The notes under the pieces: generated by a model
What the model saw: only the letters and a program-made list of their open reading frames with translations
Told to the model about the DNA's origin: nothing
Databases searched by the model: none
Shown: piece by piece, positions 23,234-35,400 of the stretch
How the letters are laid out: the number at the start of each line of letters is the position of its first letter
Position numbering within the stretch: the stretch's first letter is position 1
Assembly: GCA_036971615.1 (NCBI GenBank)
Contig: JAYKKR010000035.1
Location: 1 to 64,000 of the forward strand
Direction: 5' to 3'
Length of the DNA: 64,000 nucleotides
Source: Amyloporia xantha
Taxonomy: Eukaryota; Basidiomycota; Agaricomycetes; Polyporales; Adustoporiaceae
Position numbers and translations under genes: made by a program

Positions 23234-24970
23234 TCAAGATGTCATCGTACCTAGTTGTTCAATTTTGTTGAATGACGCATATGACACACTCGTATTTACA
23301 ATATCAGGGGTACCTGCGGGCACCCGCTGCGTCAACACCGCTGCCAATTCTATAATGTCGAGACTTGCCTTCGCGATTTTCTCCTCCACTGCGTCAGAAA
23401 ATGCACGGCAGAATGTGGCAAGCCGTTCAACCGTACACGAACTACAAGCCGTGAGTGCAATTCTTATCAGCGCTTGGAAGGCCTCTCCTTCTCTAACCGT
23501 CAGTGGCGAAGGTCTTTCTTTCAACAATGCTACAATCTGAGCCACGCCTTGATGCATCCATCTTGCATCATTACTATAGCGACCGGGGCTGAAATGGTTA
23601 CGGTCAAGCAGACAGCAGTCCGAATCGTCTTCAGGGAGCCAGTTATCAGATGACGTGCACCACAGCAGTGATCGCTTCGAACTGCAATAATCCATGAAAT
23701 TGGAGGAGGCGACAATACGAACCTGCCAAGGTCGTCTCGAGAGGTGTGGTCGTACATCGACCGTATGTCCTCGATCGTATGTTTGAAAAAGAAAACCTGA
23801 TGGCATACATGGCTTGCTCCTTCCATCCCCTTTGAGGATGCGGAGGAGTGTATGCACGGAGGGGATGCGGAGGACGCGAGATCCGGCCAACGCTTTTGAA
23901 CAATGAACCATATAGCCTTATCCATCCTCAATCTTTCCAGCAGCTGGAAGCAAAGACACCAACAGCTCGGTATCGTCCCATTCTGGAAGTACCGAGAGGA
24001 TAAGATAATTGTAAAAGAGGAGTCCAAATATTGTACTGCTTTCCCTGGATATTCAAGACTGGCGACTTTCTTTTCGCGCAGCCGTGACCGATGTCATCCA
24101 CACGATCCGGCGTGAGGGGACTCTGAATCCGGAGATGCACCCGGAGAGTTCGAGCATGTCCTTCAACACTGTGGGAAGCAAGAAAGGTAGCGTCCTTGAA
24201 CGTACGGAAACGTACATTGTCTGAGGTGATGATTTCGAAGTCTGCATCCGGTGAGTCGAAAGGGAACGGGGCATCGCTCACAGTGGCAGCCGCAGGTATT
24301 GCTTGGCCGCTAGTCTTCATAGTTCGGGAAACCGGGGAAAGACTGGGAAATGGGTACGGGGTAACAAAACGAGGACGGTTCTACGCGTTTGCTGCAATAC
24401 GCCAACAATCTTTGGTAGCATCCAGCATAAATCTCCTCGAATTCATCGACATATTGGCCAATACCAATACCCTTTGACTGACGACCTCTCTGGCTGCAGT
24501 CCGGGCTACTTCTTCCGCCCCAATTTTGCATGCGATGGCATACACGCGCAGGGGCTCTGTTTGAACGCGAACCTGTACAGTTCACGAGCTACCCGAAACG
24601 AGACTGCTTTGGAGATATCATACTTGAGTGCAGCCTTCAATACCACACGCGTAGTTTCAAGTGACGCCATCTGTGCGGTCTATGAGGAGGGATAGTACAG
24701 ACATCCAGGATTGTCTGCAGCGTCTTGCTGTCTTCTTCGAGTTCAACGACCGGAACGGCCTCCGGGCGTTCGGTAGACTGCGGCAGACTGGGAACGCCGT
24801 ATCCGCAAAGACAGGGGATGCCATGGCCAAAATTACTCGATGGACTCCGAAAATCGACCTTGTCCGGATGAACGGAAGGGGACCACATCGGCGCTCTGGT
24901 CTGTTGAAAGCAGACATAGCAGTGTCGGCCATGTACGAAATACTGTGGACATGTAAAGTCAACTCCACTG
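23234..24970 (-). pseudogene. Decayed double-BTB gene (copy D)
   Basis: Pieces of the family layout lie in order on the minus strand but in different frames. BTB1 fragments (HRVILAMASPVFADT, VVELEEDSKTLQTI) lie at about 24970-24650. A linker remnant follows at about 24650-24310. The BTB2 start (FPFDSPDADFEIITSDNVRF) is at about 24260, and the C-terminal module (RWMHQGVAQIV, LKERPS, ACSSC, FSDAVEEKIAK) at about 23570-23330. At least five frame changes and stops separate them, and both BTB folds are incomplete. This is the most eroded copy in the window. Copies E and F beside it share its orientation, so the three look like a tandem array. Confidence 0.75.
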
Positions 24971-25859
24971 ACGCGTAAGACAGATACGTCGGAAGCTGGG
25001 AAATGGCAATTCAATGCTTACTGAAAGGGGGTGAGGGGTGGTACAACAGGTTGAAAGCTGAGTTACGACGGTGCGTACCTAACAACCGGATTACGGAATG
25101 CTGACGTGATAGCTACTCCTTCCTAAGCTTGCAAACGAGGAATTAAGGTCGTCAAGAGCGCACAAATCCAATTGGTAGTCGATGATGAGTAGTGCGAACA
25201 GAGAAGACAATAGACGATAAGGCACAACTTAGCAAATAAGTAACCAAAAAATTAAGCCGTCGGACAAGGAAAAGTTTCTGAACAAGAACACAAATTTATG
25301 TCTGGACTACTTATTACGATGAACGTCACTGACAATTCAGACATCGATTATAAGGAGTCTTTTATAGTCTCTGACTCCGATTTCATTTGGATTGCGACAT
25401 ATACATCATAGACCGCGTTTCGTCCACGATTGTTACAGACAAGATTTATATCTTTTATATCAACGCTGAATGGGTACGAATAACCGCGGCGATCTGGTTG
25501 ACACGAATACCTTCATGTACTCATGGTAATCCTCTGACAATATTGCTTGTTCTGGCTGCCAAGACTTTAAGCCATGATGTATCGACTCTCGTTATGAAAA
25601 TAGGAACTTGAGTAAGACGGAAGGCATCGTATAAGACAAGCCTTACTATGAAGGCAACATCGGAAAAACGTCCGAAGGTAATTCGCAACCAATCAAGTCA
25701 CCACTGACGACAACAGAATTGATGTCATTTCTTGCTTCCATCATATGCCGTAGGCCTTATGCAGGCTGCTGGAAGAGCAGCCGGGTATCGACCTAAACAA
25801 GAGTGAGTTAACTGCTGATAGATGACGGTACATATGAATTTCTTACCTGTTTGATTTCA
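24971..25859. other. Intergenic region between BTB copies D and E
   Basis: No gene is visible here. The sequence is relatively AT-rich around 25200-25450. Confidence 0.4.
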
Positions 25860-27383
25860 TTATCTACTGCACGTGCCAAGGTCTGGTGAAACAGATAAAA
25901 TCTGCTCCATTCGCCCCATGCAGCTGCTTCTATTGCAAGCAGCTGCGTTCTGTATCATTTGACGAAGTACGGGTTCGTCGGTCACGACGCATGAACACGG
26001 CTGCTTCTTCAGGTGCTCTGAAACTTGGTCTAAGTAATCTCGGTTATACCATGGTCCATTCCCACAACGTGGATGGCTAAAATTGCACTGCAAAACCTCT
26101 TTCACGTCATTTGGGAGACAGGATGAGAAGTCAGGCACAGCAAGGGCAGCTGCTTGCTATTCCGCATTTCTTGTGGTACTGCAGCAATCGATAGTAGATA
26201 CCGGCGGAGACATCCTCTAGATCGGTTACATACGCAGTTTGTAATTTCTCGAAGTCAAGCGCCAATAAGGCTCTAGCTGCAGCGATGACCTGTTCCTTCC
26301 CAATTGCACGAACCAGCGAGTAGATACGCAGCGGTTCCAAGGCGTCAAGATCCGACATTCGTTGGATGAGGGACCATGATACTTTCTCCATCCGGTATTC
26401 AGTGACCGCAGCACGTATTACGACGGGGTCGACCCGCATATCATCCATATTAGGATTGCAGGAAGGATAGCATAAGTTGTAATAGCAGGTGCAACGTTTG
26501 GCTTGCTCTCATCGACGTGGAGTGTAGGAAGCGCCTGCTGTCGTAACCCGACATCCAAACCCTTGCCCGAGCTATCCGCCGCCTTCAACATGTTCTTTCA
26601 AGACAGGAGAGGCAAGCGCGACGACATTCTTGAGAACACGGAAGCGTACTTGATCTGAGCTAATGATCATGAGATCGGCATCGGCATTGTCGAAAAGGAA
26701 ACGGAGCGTCGCTTCCAGGCGAAAGTGAATACCGCCCCTAGGCTGCTTTGACGACCAAGACTGGAGTTTTTTCTCGCCGTTGCGATGGTAGACGAACGAG
26801 TGCTGTTTTGTCGATCCCTTTGCGCCGACACTGCAACAGCCTGTGATAACAACCTGCGGGTATCTCCTCCAGCTCGGCGATATACTGGTCATCGACGACT
26901 TTCTGCGCAACAGCCTCTCTGGCCGCTGACTTCGCTATACTCTCCAGCTGAAGTCGGCAAGCAATCGCGTACACGCGCAGAGGCTGTGTTTTAACGAAGT
27001 CTTGCAGTGCATGCTTGCTGAAGGTTATCGCCACGGTTGTTTCGTATTTCAATGCAGCTTCGAGAACAGAACGAGCAAGCTCCAGCGTTTCGATTAACGG
27101 ATCGGAGACTGGATAGCAGATGCGGAGGAGTGTTTCCATTGTGTGCCCGTCCTGCCGTGACGTCTACTATGTGAAGATCCTCTTGATCAGCTGCAGGCTG
27201 TGGCAAGCTGAACATACCCTCGAAGAAGGGAGAAGCTATCGTCAAAATGTTGCGATGAACACGAAATTGGATTTTGTCTGATGATCTGAGAACCACGTCT
27301 GCATCTGGTCTGTTGAAAGGATACGAAGCGGGTGGAGGTATATCGGAGGCAGTGGACATGGACGAATCTGCTGACTGTTCCAT
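25860..27383 (-). pseudogene. Frameshifted double-BTB gene (copy E)
   Basis: The ATG at 27383 starts [10 protein letters not shown] and leads into a good BTB1 ([20 protein letters not shown]). The frame changes at about 27160, before [14 protein letters not shown]. The linker up to YHRLLQCRRKG is intact. The frame changes again near 26740 before BTB2 (DNADADLMIISSDQVRFRV), is lost around 26570-26450, and resumes with MDDMRVDPVVIRAAV down to YHKKCG. The C-terminal module (HLKKQPCSC, RQMIQNAAACNR) is again in another frame. Conserved stretches between the breaks are long, so the damage is younger than in copy D. Confidence 0.75.
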
Positions 27384-28018
27384 AGCCAATTCTCCGTTCT
27401 CGGCCACAGCTCGAGGAATCAAGCTATGTCCAAAACGATCTGGTGAGGGTGGATATCTGGCGGGTCCGACAGGAAGCTGGTGGGCAGCCGAAGCCTAGGT
27501 AGTGAGTACTGAGTACTGAGTACTGAGTAGTGTACGTACTGTACGGTACTGAGAACCACAGGCGCCTATATACATCATAAATATATTCTTTCTCAGCTGC
27601 TTTCTGAATTCACATTCCGAACGTAACCCATTGATCTCGTTCACATTCTCTGTGGTATCCAGGGTATATTCTCAACTTTTGTGTCAATCGCGACTGGTGC
27701 TAGAGTTATGGAACCGTAGTCTGCAACTCGCTCAAGATCTTTGTTTCTGCTAGCCAGCGCTTGCTGAGTTCTTTCGTCAGACGAGAGCTCATGCCGTGTG
27801 TAGCCGAGTCTCGAGTTTAGTGCAACAGTAGCAGTCACAAAGCTGCGTGCAGTGATTCATGACACTAGTACTTACATAGTTTGGCTCACCTGCGGACGCT
27901 TGACGCTCCTCTGGCCCCTGGGATGTAAAGGATTTGTTTCAAGCGGAAGAACGGGCAGATCAGCGTCACCTGTTCCCTCCGGTCGTTGTAATATTTCTGT
28001 AGAGAGATAGTCCAAGCT
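27384..28018. other. Divergent intergenic region, BTB copy E (-) and FAD monooxygenase (+)
   Basis: It contains a short tandem repeat at 27501-27558. No gene is otherwise visible. Confidence 0.4.
27501..27558. repeat. GAGTACT microsatellite
   Basis: The 7-base unit GAGTACT is repeated about three to four times in tandem (27504-27530). Degenerate GTAC-containing units follow to about 27558. The repeat lies upstream of copy E. Confidence 0.7.
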
Positions 28019-30374
28019 ATGATTCCGTCTTCAAGCTCTGCTACTCCTATCTTGGTTGTAAGTTCACTCACTACAGATCCTGCTGATGTACTCATCGTCA
28101 TCGATATTACGGTTCTCTAGGTCGGCGCGGGCCCTACAGGCCTTACGCTGGCTCTTACCCTTGCAAAGAACGGTATCCCTTTGCGAATCATCGACAAAGG
28201 CTCCCAAATTCCACACTGGTCAGCGTGGCGGTGGAGTCCAAGTATATTGCGATTTCATGTGACTGGGACATATTTGACTGAACAGTAATTCAGCCAAGGA
28301 CCCTAGAGATATGGAATTCCTTCGGAATTTTACCTGATCTCCTAGCTAAGAGCACACCAATTCCTCCGGTGCGTTTATACAAGCTTCCAGGTGGAGCGTA
28401 GAGCCAATCAAGACCTTCCACCTCCTGCCACAAGAAGACCCGACACCGTCCGCGCCATATGTAGGTGAATGATACGCCCAACACGCCCGTTGCTCAAATC
28501 TGGCTACCAGATGAACGCAATGTTCATTGGACAAAATCCATATTGAAGCCATTCTTCGGTCGCACCTGGAAACTTACGGACACCACGTCGAGCTGAGCAC
28601 TGAGTTGCGCAGCTTCGAACAATGTCCTGATGGTGTTACCGCCCAGCTTGTGAAAAGCGTCGGGGATGAGCAAACAATTGAAATGTTAGATTGTCACTGG
28701 CTCGTGGCTGCAGACGGAGTGAAAAGCGAGTAGCGGACACCTGGATTTAGTGTTATGATCGGCGAAATCGCTTACCGGATATCTTACCTCACAGGTGCGG
28801 TGCGCAAGCAACTTGGCCTTACCCTTTGTTGGCGAGACCCTTGTAGATCCTATGATAATCGGTGAAATTGATGGTCACCGATGGTCTTGATCGCGACGTG
28901 CGTTGCTACCTTAGACACTTGAAATGACATCTATCAACCCGATAATCCGTAGGCACTGGCATCGGTAGTGAGATGTTGAAAAGCTGTAAGGTTCTGCAAC
29001 TAATGGCTTATATTCGAACTCGTTGATTATATTGCGATAGCGCGACCCTACGTCCGATTGAAGCTGAAGGGAATCTTCTCCTTCATGCTCGATCGCAATG
29101 GTGACAATACCAATCTGCTTAACGATCGTGACGCGTTAATCAAGGCGATGCAAGATGCAACGGACCGTAAAGACATAGTATATGGAGACATCAAATACAT
29201 TTCTGAGTGGAGGTGTGCGCTATCAGATCGGTGATGAACACTGGTTCTAATGATACAATTCAGACCAAACGCCCGGATGGTGGAGACTTTTGAGAAAGGC
29301 CGGGTTTTCCTTGCAGGGGGTACGTTTGACTACCGCGTTCGCACGATTTGTAGCACTGAATCCTTGTCTGTAGATGCGGCTCATGTGCACACACCGGCTG
29401 GTGGACAGGTCGGTTGTCATGTCTATATCAATGTCCAATTTTTCTGATGAATATGCATGTTGCACAGGGGTTGAATAGCAGTATACAGGATGGTGTAGGT
29501 CTCCACTCTCAAGTTAGCCGAATCTGAGATTCCTGACTGCACTTTCCTCCCAGCTCAATTTAGCCTGGAAGCTCGTGCTCGTCGAAAAAAGGCCTTGCGT
29601 CTCCTTCCCTCCTTTCAACATACACCGAGGAGCGTCTGCCAGTCATTGCAGACATGCTCCAGATAACGACGAAGATTTTCGAGAATAATCGCGCAGTCAC
29701 CGGGGGCGGCCCGCTGAATGTCGGTGCGCAGATGAAACAATTGGGCGTGAACTACCGCTGGAGCTCTATCGTGGTTGACGAGCGCGGGCCTCTCGGCGTC
29801 GGTGCAAAGGGAGATCGGCAACCGGACACGTACGGCATGGAGAAGGGTGGTGAGCTGAGGGCAGGAGACAGAGCGCCAGACGCGCCAGGGTTGCTTAACA
29901 TCGTGGCAGGTGCTGCTGCCGGACCGAGCGCCCTCTTCCATATTTTCTCTCCGATGTATCACACTGTCTTGATATTCTCCACCAACTCTACCTCCATCAA
30001 GTCGATTGTCGATGCGCTAACGGTGTATCCCTCTGAGGGTCCTACGCACCATCGTCATTTACCCAGAGGGCAAGACTAGCACCGGTGCCTTTGCCGTTGA
30101 AGGCACACAGTTTGTCTTCGTCGATGGTGCTGGACATGCATATGCTGGGTATGGCGTTCCCAAAGAGGACACGGTGGTTGCCATCGTTCGACCGGATAGC
30201 ATTGTTGGAGGTATGGTGACGGGGGTAGAAGGTGTGAAGAGGTATTTCAAAGGGTGTCTTCTCTGCAGGTGGAGTCTGACGGGTATGATCCTCGTCCGAG
30301 CCATGAGCGTGCTCCATGTATTCTTCGCCTGGATTACTGGCTACGCACACGACCTTCAGAGCAGTCGGCATTGA
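28019..30374 (+). pseudogene. Phenol 2-monooxygenase-type FAD monooxygenase with multiple frame breaks
   Basis: An aromatic-ring hydroxylase of the PheA/TfdB FAD family. The ATG at 28019 starts MIPSSSSATPILV. A GTAAGT donor joins it to VGAGPTGLTLALTLAKNG, the FAD-binding GxGxxG. Later pieces in order: the DG motif (WLVAADG); the second FAD motif AGDAAHVHTPAGGQ, split across introns; GLNSSIQDG; LNLAWKLVLVEK; and a thioredoxin-like C-terminal domain (VFVDGAGHAYAGYG, TVVAIVRPDS). One-base breaks are needed near 28210 (extra A), 28405, 28540, 28735-28800, 29590 (an extra A in a run of six) and 30035. Introns between the breaks keep perfect GT-AG ends and branch sites. So either the gene died very recently or the bases are miscalled. 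Confidence 0.8.
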
Positions 30375-30656
30375 TTGTATGTGTGATACAGACTGACGTG
30401 ATTATTCAACATGCCTTACGATGCTCGGCGAACGTATCTTATGCTTACAACCATGTGCCCCAAACTTTCACGTAGTTCTGACATTTACACCTAATGCGGC
30501 TCTGCAAGTGCGGCTCTACGATTCTGCAGTACACGGAATATATCATACTCACTATATAGACTCGAATCCGTCAGTCCTGCCCACTTTGCGCCAACAAGTG
30601 TCGAAATACATTCCGGGATCGACCTATTGGAAGAATTGTCAAGCAACCATTTCTAT

Positions 30657-32103
30657 TCAAGTGAATAGACTTACCTTAGCAACCTCGTTGTCTATTGCAC
30701 GTGCGAATGCGCTATTGAACAGCAAAATTTGCTGAATCCGCTTTGAGCACGAACCGCATTCGCCAACTATTCTCACAATCTCCCGCGAAGACATATCTGT
30801 CCGTAAGCACTGTTCCAGAGGGTCTGTGCCGTAAGGACGGTGCGGCCTTGGATGTGTATCCATGCATCCACCTGGACTCATGCGTTTGGGAGAAGGGCGG
30901 GGTGCAAACATTGCACTTCCAAACATCCTTCAAGTCGTCGGAGGCCCAGGTATACTTGAAATCCAGATACGTGAATTTAGAGGCTACCTCCCCGCACTTT
31001 CTGTGGTGTGGCAGTAGTCGAAGATAAGGCCCCGCAGGTACGGCCTCCATTTCAGGCACATACGTACTCCGCAGTTGCTCATAATCTTGGGACAACAGCA
31101 ATTTGGCTGCAGCAACAGCTTGTTCATTCCACCCACATGACGATGCGAGAAGGTATGAACGTAGAGGGTCGGATGTTGTCAGCTCCGACCATCGCCGAAG
31201 GAGGATGCTTAGCGCTCTTTCTATCTTGTACTTCCTAGCAGCGCACAAAACAGACAACATTTCATGCATGTTGTCTGTTTCTGGCGCACCTGAAGGATAA
31301 CAAAGCTGCAATAACAGCAACAACGTGCCGCTGTCCTCTTGAATACAGAGGACTGGCCTCGGCTTCTCGCCGGATATGTGATCGAGTCACTCTGTCTCTA
31401 ACATCTCCTTCAGAATAGGACAGGCGAGCGATATGATATTCTTGTAGACACGGAAGCGCACCTTGTCCGAGCTAACGATTATGGTGTCGGCATCGGGATC
31501 GTCAAAGGGAGTGGGAAAATTGGAGACCTTGCTTTTTGTCGACGAGAGAACAGACAACTTCCCGGCCTCTGCGGGTCCGTCCTCAGACGAACAGAATGTG
31601 AATTTTGATGTAGCTCCGACTGGAATACGCTGAAATTGCACTAATCGATGGTAGCAGCCAGCAGACAAATCCTCTAGTTCAGCGATATATACTTCTTGCG
31701 TGGCTCCCCGTTCAACAGCTTTTACAGCTGCCAGCTTGGCGATGTCTTCCAGCTGCAACCGGCAAGAGAGAGCATACAAACGCATGGGCTGCGCCTCGGC
31801 AAAGCCTTCGAGTATTCGCTTTGCAAATGCAACCCCTACAGATACGTCGTACTCGATGGCAGCCTTCAATACAGCCTGTGCGAGTTCGAAGGTCTTGATG
31901 ACCGGATCCTCAAAAGGATAGCATACACGCAAGAGCGCCTCCAGAGTAGCGCTGTCCTCCGCGACATCAACTAGCTTGAGGCCATTCCAACTACCGGTGG
32001 GTTGTGGCATGTCGAGCATAGCCTCGAAGACAGGGGAGGCTATAGTTAGAGTTTGACGATGTAACGGGGCAGAAATATATGCAGGATCACTAGATTCACA
32101 CAT
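30657..32103 (-). pseudogene. Double-BTB gene lacking its N-terminus, with a nonsense codon and a frame break (copy F)
   Basis: Closest to copy G by eye. The first BTB starts at HRQTLTIASPVFEAML; the preceding strand and helix (FDxxDADxxxxSSD) are missing, and no such sequence is found just upstream. Linker and BTB2 start (FDDPDADTIIVSSDKVRF) are in frame. A TGA at 31387-31389 stops the frame where copy G has a TGC codon, and the same frame then continues for another 200 codons through LLLLLQLCYP. Near 30800 a one-base break moves the end of the cysteine module (GECGSCSKRI, DNEVAKV) to another frame. The single nonsense substitution is not the indel type that dominates nearby, so this copy is more convincingly dead. 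Confidence 0.75.
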
Positions 32104-32197
32104 GGTGGTAGGATTGAGAGTAACAGGCGAGCACTAGAGACCAGTGTGGCTGGCCGCTGCTGTGATCAGTAGAAGTCGAACCCCTGTTGTGAACTCG

Positions 32198-32205
32198 ATC
32201 ACGTG
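32198..32205 (+). promoter_or_regulatory. RTCACGTG site upstream of the spindle pole body gene
   Basis: ATCACGTG matches the Cbf1/CDE I consensus RTCACGTG exactly. It lies about 250 bases upstream of the ATG at 32453, in the divergent region between copy F and this gene. The match is short and could be chance. Confidence 0.35.
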
Positions 32206-32452
32206 CCGTCGCGTCGCGCGCCTCGACCCTACGGTTCATGTTAGACTTGCATCTTCCTCGTACAGTGTGATATTCCTTCTCTCTATATCACTTGATATCC
32301 AGGGCACCCTTTCTCGAAAATATTAAAGTGTGCTTTACAATTGTCATCACTGTTCAAACAGACCAATTATTGGATCAGGTGAGTCCTTTTTTGCTCGTGA
32401 ATGCGGCGTCGTAGCCGATAACAATATTTCGAAGTTAACGGATATAGGTGCC

Positions 32453-35400
32453 ATGACAGCCATGCTAGAGACACCTTCGCGTGTCTGGCGGCGCATAGAG
32501 GCTATTGAAGGGAGGGACATGCCGTCTCTTCCTTCGCTTCCGGCTTATGAAGATTCCGCTGATCAAGTATCCGAGTCGAATGAGGATTCTGGCGATGACA
32601 TAGAAGAAGCTCTACCAATCCACTCGACTCCAGCCGCTACATCATCTCACACCATGACTACGATTCGGCCGTCTTCGAGCACATCGAGCACGGCACGCTT
32701 CGCACATTCCATTGCCTCTCGCTCAACGAAGTCCGCCTTGTCCGTCTCTCGAGAAAATGTCACGAAGCAGACTCAAGATGAGACTTTCGACATCAGTTCC
32801 ATTCCCAGCCTGCCTGACATGAATCATGAAGAGGATAACCTAGACATACGGAGCAGTGACCAGGACACAACGGATAGTTCGCTCCCCGAGGTCTGTTCTC
32901 CTCCTGCGTTTGCGCAGGACATTGTGGAGGAAGTGGAGGGAGACCTGGATATCTCAGATGCTTTGCGCTCGGTGAGTCGACCCAACTCGCCTGAGGTAGT
33001 CGACGATTCCACTCCGCATAAGAAATATGATTACTCCGTGAGCCTGCGATCGGAAAAGAAGGTGTGTCTATATTCGTAGTCTGCACTTTAACACAGTCTG
33101 ACCTGCGCGCAGTCATCACCTTTTGACAAGATGCGGCACGTCTCGCTCAGACGGCCGCTTTCCCGGACGCGCACGCCCTCCTTGACACGTACTACTCCTT
33201 CTCCATCCTCCTCGTCTTCCCATTCTACCCCCCATAGCAACCGGTCCATAACATATCCTCAATCCTTGGCCGCCTCGCCAATAGCGGCACTTTCTGTGCC
33301 GCTGCCTCGTTCTGCTACTGCGTCTCCTGCAGGGCCAGGGCTAGTAGAACAAGCCTCTAATATTCACGCAGACGAGATGTCTTTATCGGACATGAGCGAT
33401 GGTCATTCACGCGAGGAGATGGATCTTACAGACACTCTTCCTCAGGAGATAGACGCTAGTGAGCAAGGCCAGGGGGACCAGAGAGAGCCCACGTTCTCGT
33501 CTTCCGAAGCACCTACACAGTCAGACCATGAGCAGGATCACGGCGCAGCTTCACCGACCGCTCTATCCGTGGCCTTTTCGTCGCCAGCACCGTCAGCGAT
33601 GTTTACACCGACGCCCGCTTTTCAGCCACGGCCCAGGGCTCGCTTTTCTGCCGCTCTCCCAGCATCCACGCCTAGGCCACGATACCAACTTGTACATACA
33701 GGGGAAGGCGAGCTGCATGATGAGATCACTCCACAGCAAGAGGATGAGGATCTTGCGACGCCTCACGCTCACAAACGCTCCTTCCTTCTCTCTGTAATCA
33801 ATTCGACGGCGCGGCCCAGATTGAAGTACCCTACCCCACATCCTCACCGTGGCGGCGATGGGCAACAGGAACGGGTTCCGATGACTCCTGGCATCAACTT
33901 GCAAGCTGCGTTCGCCGGGGTGACACCACGACCGCAGATGCGACCGAGGCTTTCGCATCCGTTGACGCAGGCGTGGGGAGGACCCTCTGATTCAGGGTCT
34001 GCCTCAGGCTCAGAATCGGCATCGGCATCAGTTTCCCCGGGTCAATCACAATCGCCCATACTGCCTGGCGCACAGTCGCCATATGACCCGACGATGGACC
34101 GCGCGTCATTCGTGTCTACGGCATCATCGCATGACCTGACGACACATGCACGCGCAAACGCTTCGTTTGACCCGGTGCTTGGTCTCGGAGAGCGCGGTCA
34201 CGGAGTCGGGCGGTTCAATGCGGGCAAGTTGAATAACTATCTCCATGGATTGAACAGGCGCTTGCAGGAGGAGAACGAGACACTCGTGTTCAGGCTGAAG
34301 ACGTACGAGGAGAAATATGGCAAAGGTACTGATGCAGAGGCCGGGAAAACACCGGAAACACCTCGAGACATCCAAGAACCGCGGAGCAGAAGGGCGAGCG
34401 GAGGCGGGAGGCGTGTCAGTGCGGGTCCGGGTATTGGGCTAGGTGACGTCGCTGAAGACCTCGCAGAGGGATGGATAGAGGAAAAGGCGGCGCTTGAAGA
34501 GATGATGGAAGAGCTAAAGGAAGAGCTCCAGCATTGCACGGGAGAGAAGGAGAAAGCCGAGGAAGCGCTCTTACAGGAACGAAATGAGAGATCCCGAGAC
34601 AAAGAGAGGTGGAGGGAGCGTATGGCAGAAGTGGAAGAGGGCGTCTCTGGGATCGTTCAGGACCTAGAGGAGAAGATTTCGAGTGCGGAGGCAGCAGCTA
34701 GATCGGCCGAGCAGCAGAAGGCGGCCGCCGTCAAAGAAATTGAAAGACGCCTGGCGACTACCGTGGCAGAGAAAGAGATGCTTGAGGACAGAGTAAAGGA
34801 GGCTGAGGCCGCGCTCGATAGTGGGAAGGAGCTAGGCTCAGAGCTCAACGCGATGAGCCAGCGCGTTTCACAGGCAACGAGTGACCTCCGAAATGCGAAT
34901 GTGCAGATTCAAGAGCTCGAAGATGAGGTCATGAAGGCGGACGAGAAGATCGACGACCTAGAAAACCGATTACGAGCTGAGAAGCAGCGCAGCGCCCAAA
35001 TCGATCAGGAGATGCAGGTCAAAGTAAAGGAGTTGGATGATGCTGACCGGCGGATCCATGCACTTAACGAAGACATACGGAAGACACAAGAGCAACTACG
35101 GGATGCTAGGGCGTATTCCGCACAGCTCGGTGCGGATGCTGTCACAGCGGTGGAACGCATTGAAAATCTCGAGGTCCAATTGGCTTCTGCCCAAGACGAA
35201 ATAGCGGACATGGCAGACGATGTTGATAGAGAAAGGGGGGAAGTCGAGAGGCTCTCTGAACAGGCGAGCAAGGCGTCTGAGCTCGCAAGACAGATGGAGG
35301 AGGCATTGGAAGCCGCCGAAACCCGAATGCTTGCGGATGAGCAGGAGGTCGCAGGATTGAAGGCCAAGATCATTGCAATGGAACGTGAAATAGAACGGTT

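Noticed and set aside
2366..30374. P450 and FAD monooxygenase as parts of a biosynthetic gene cluster
   Set aside because: They lie 23 kb apart with housekeeping genes between, and no synthase or transporter is present. HMG-CoA synthase here is primary metabolism.
34237..35373. Long antisense frames under the spindle pole gene
   Set aside because: They are serine-rich mirror frames of a GAG/CTC-rich coiled coil, and the sense gene is fully supported by 11 exons.
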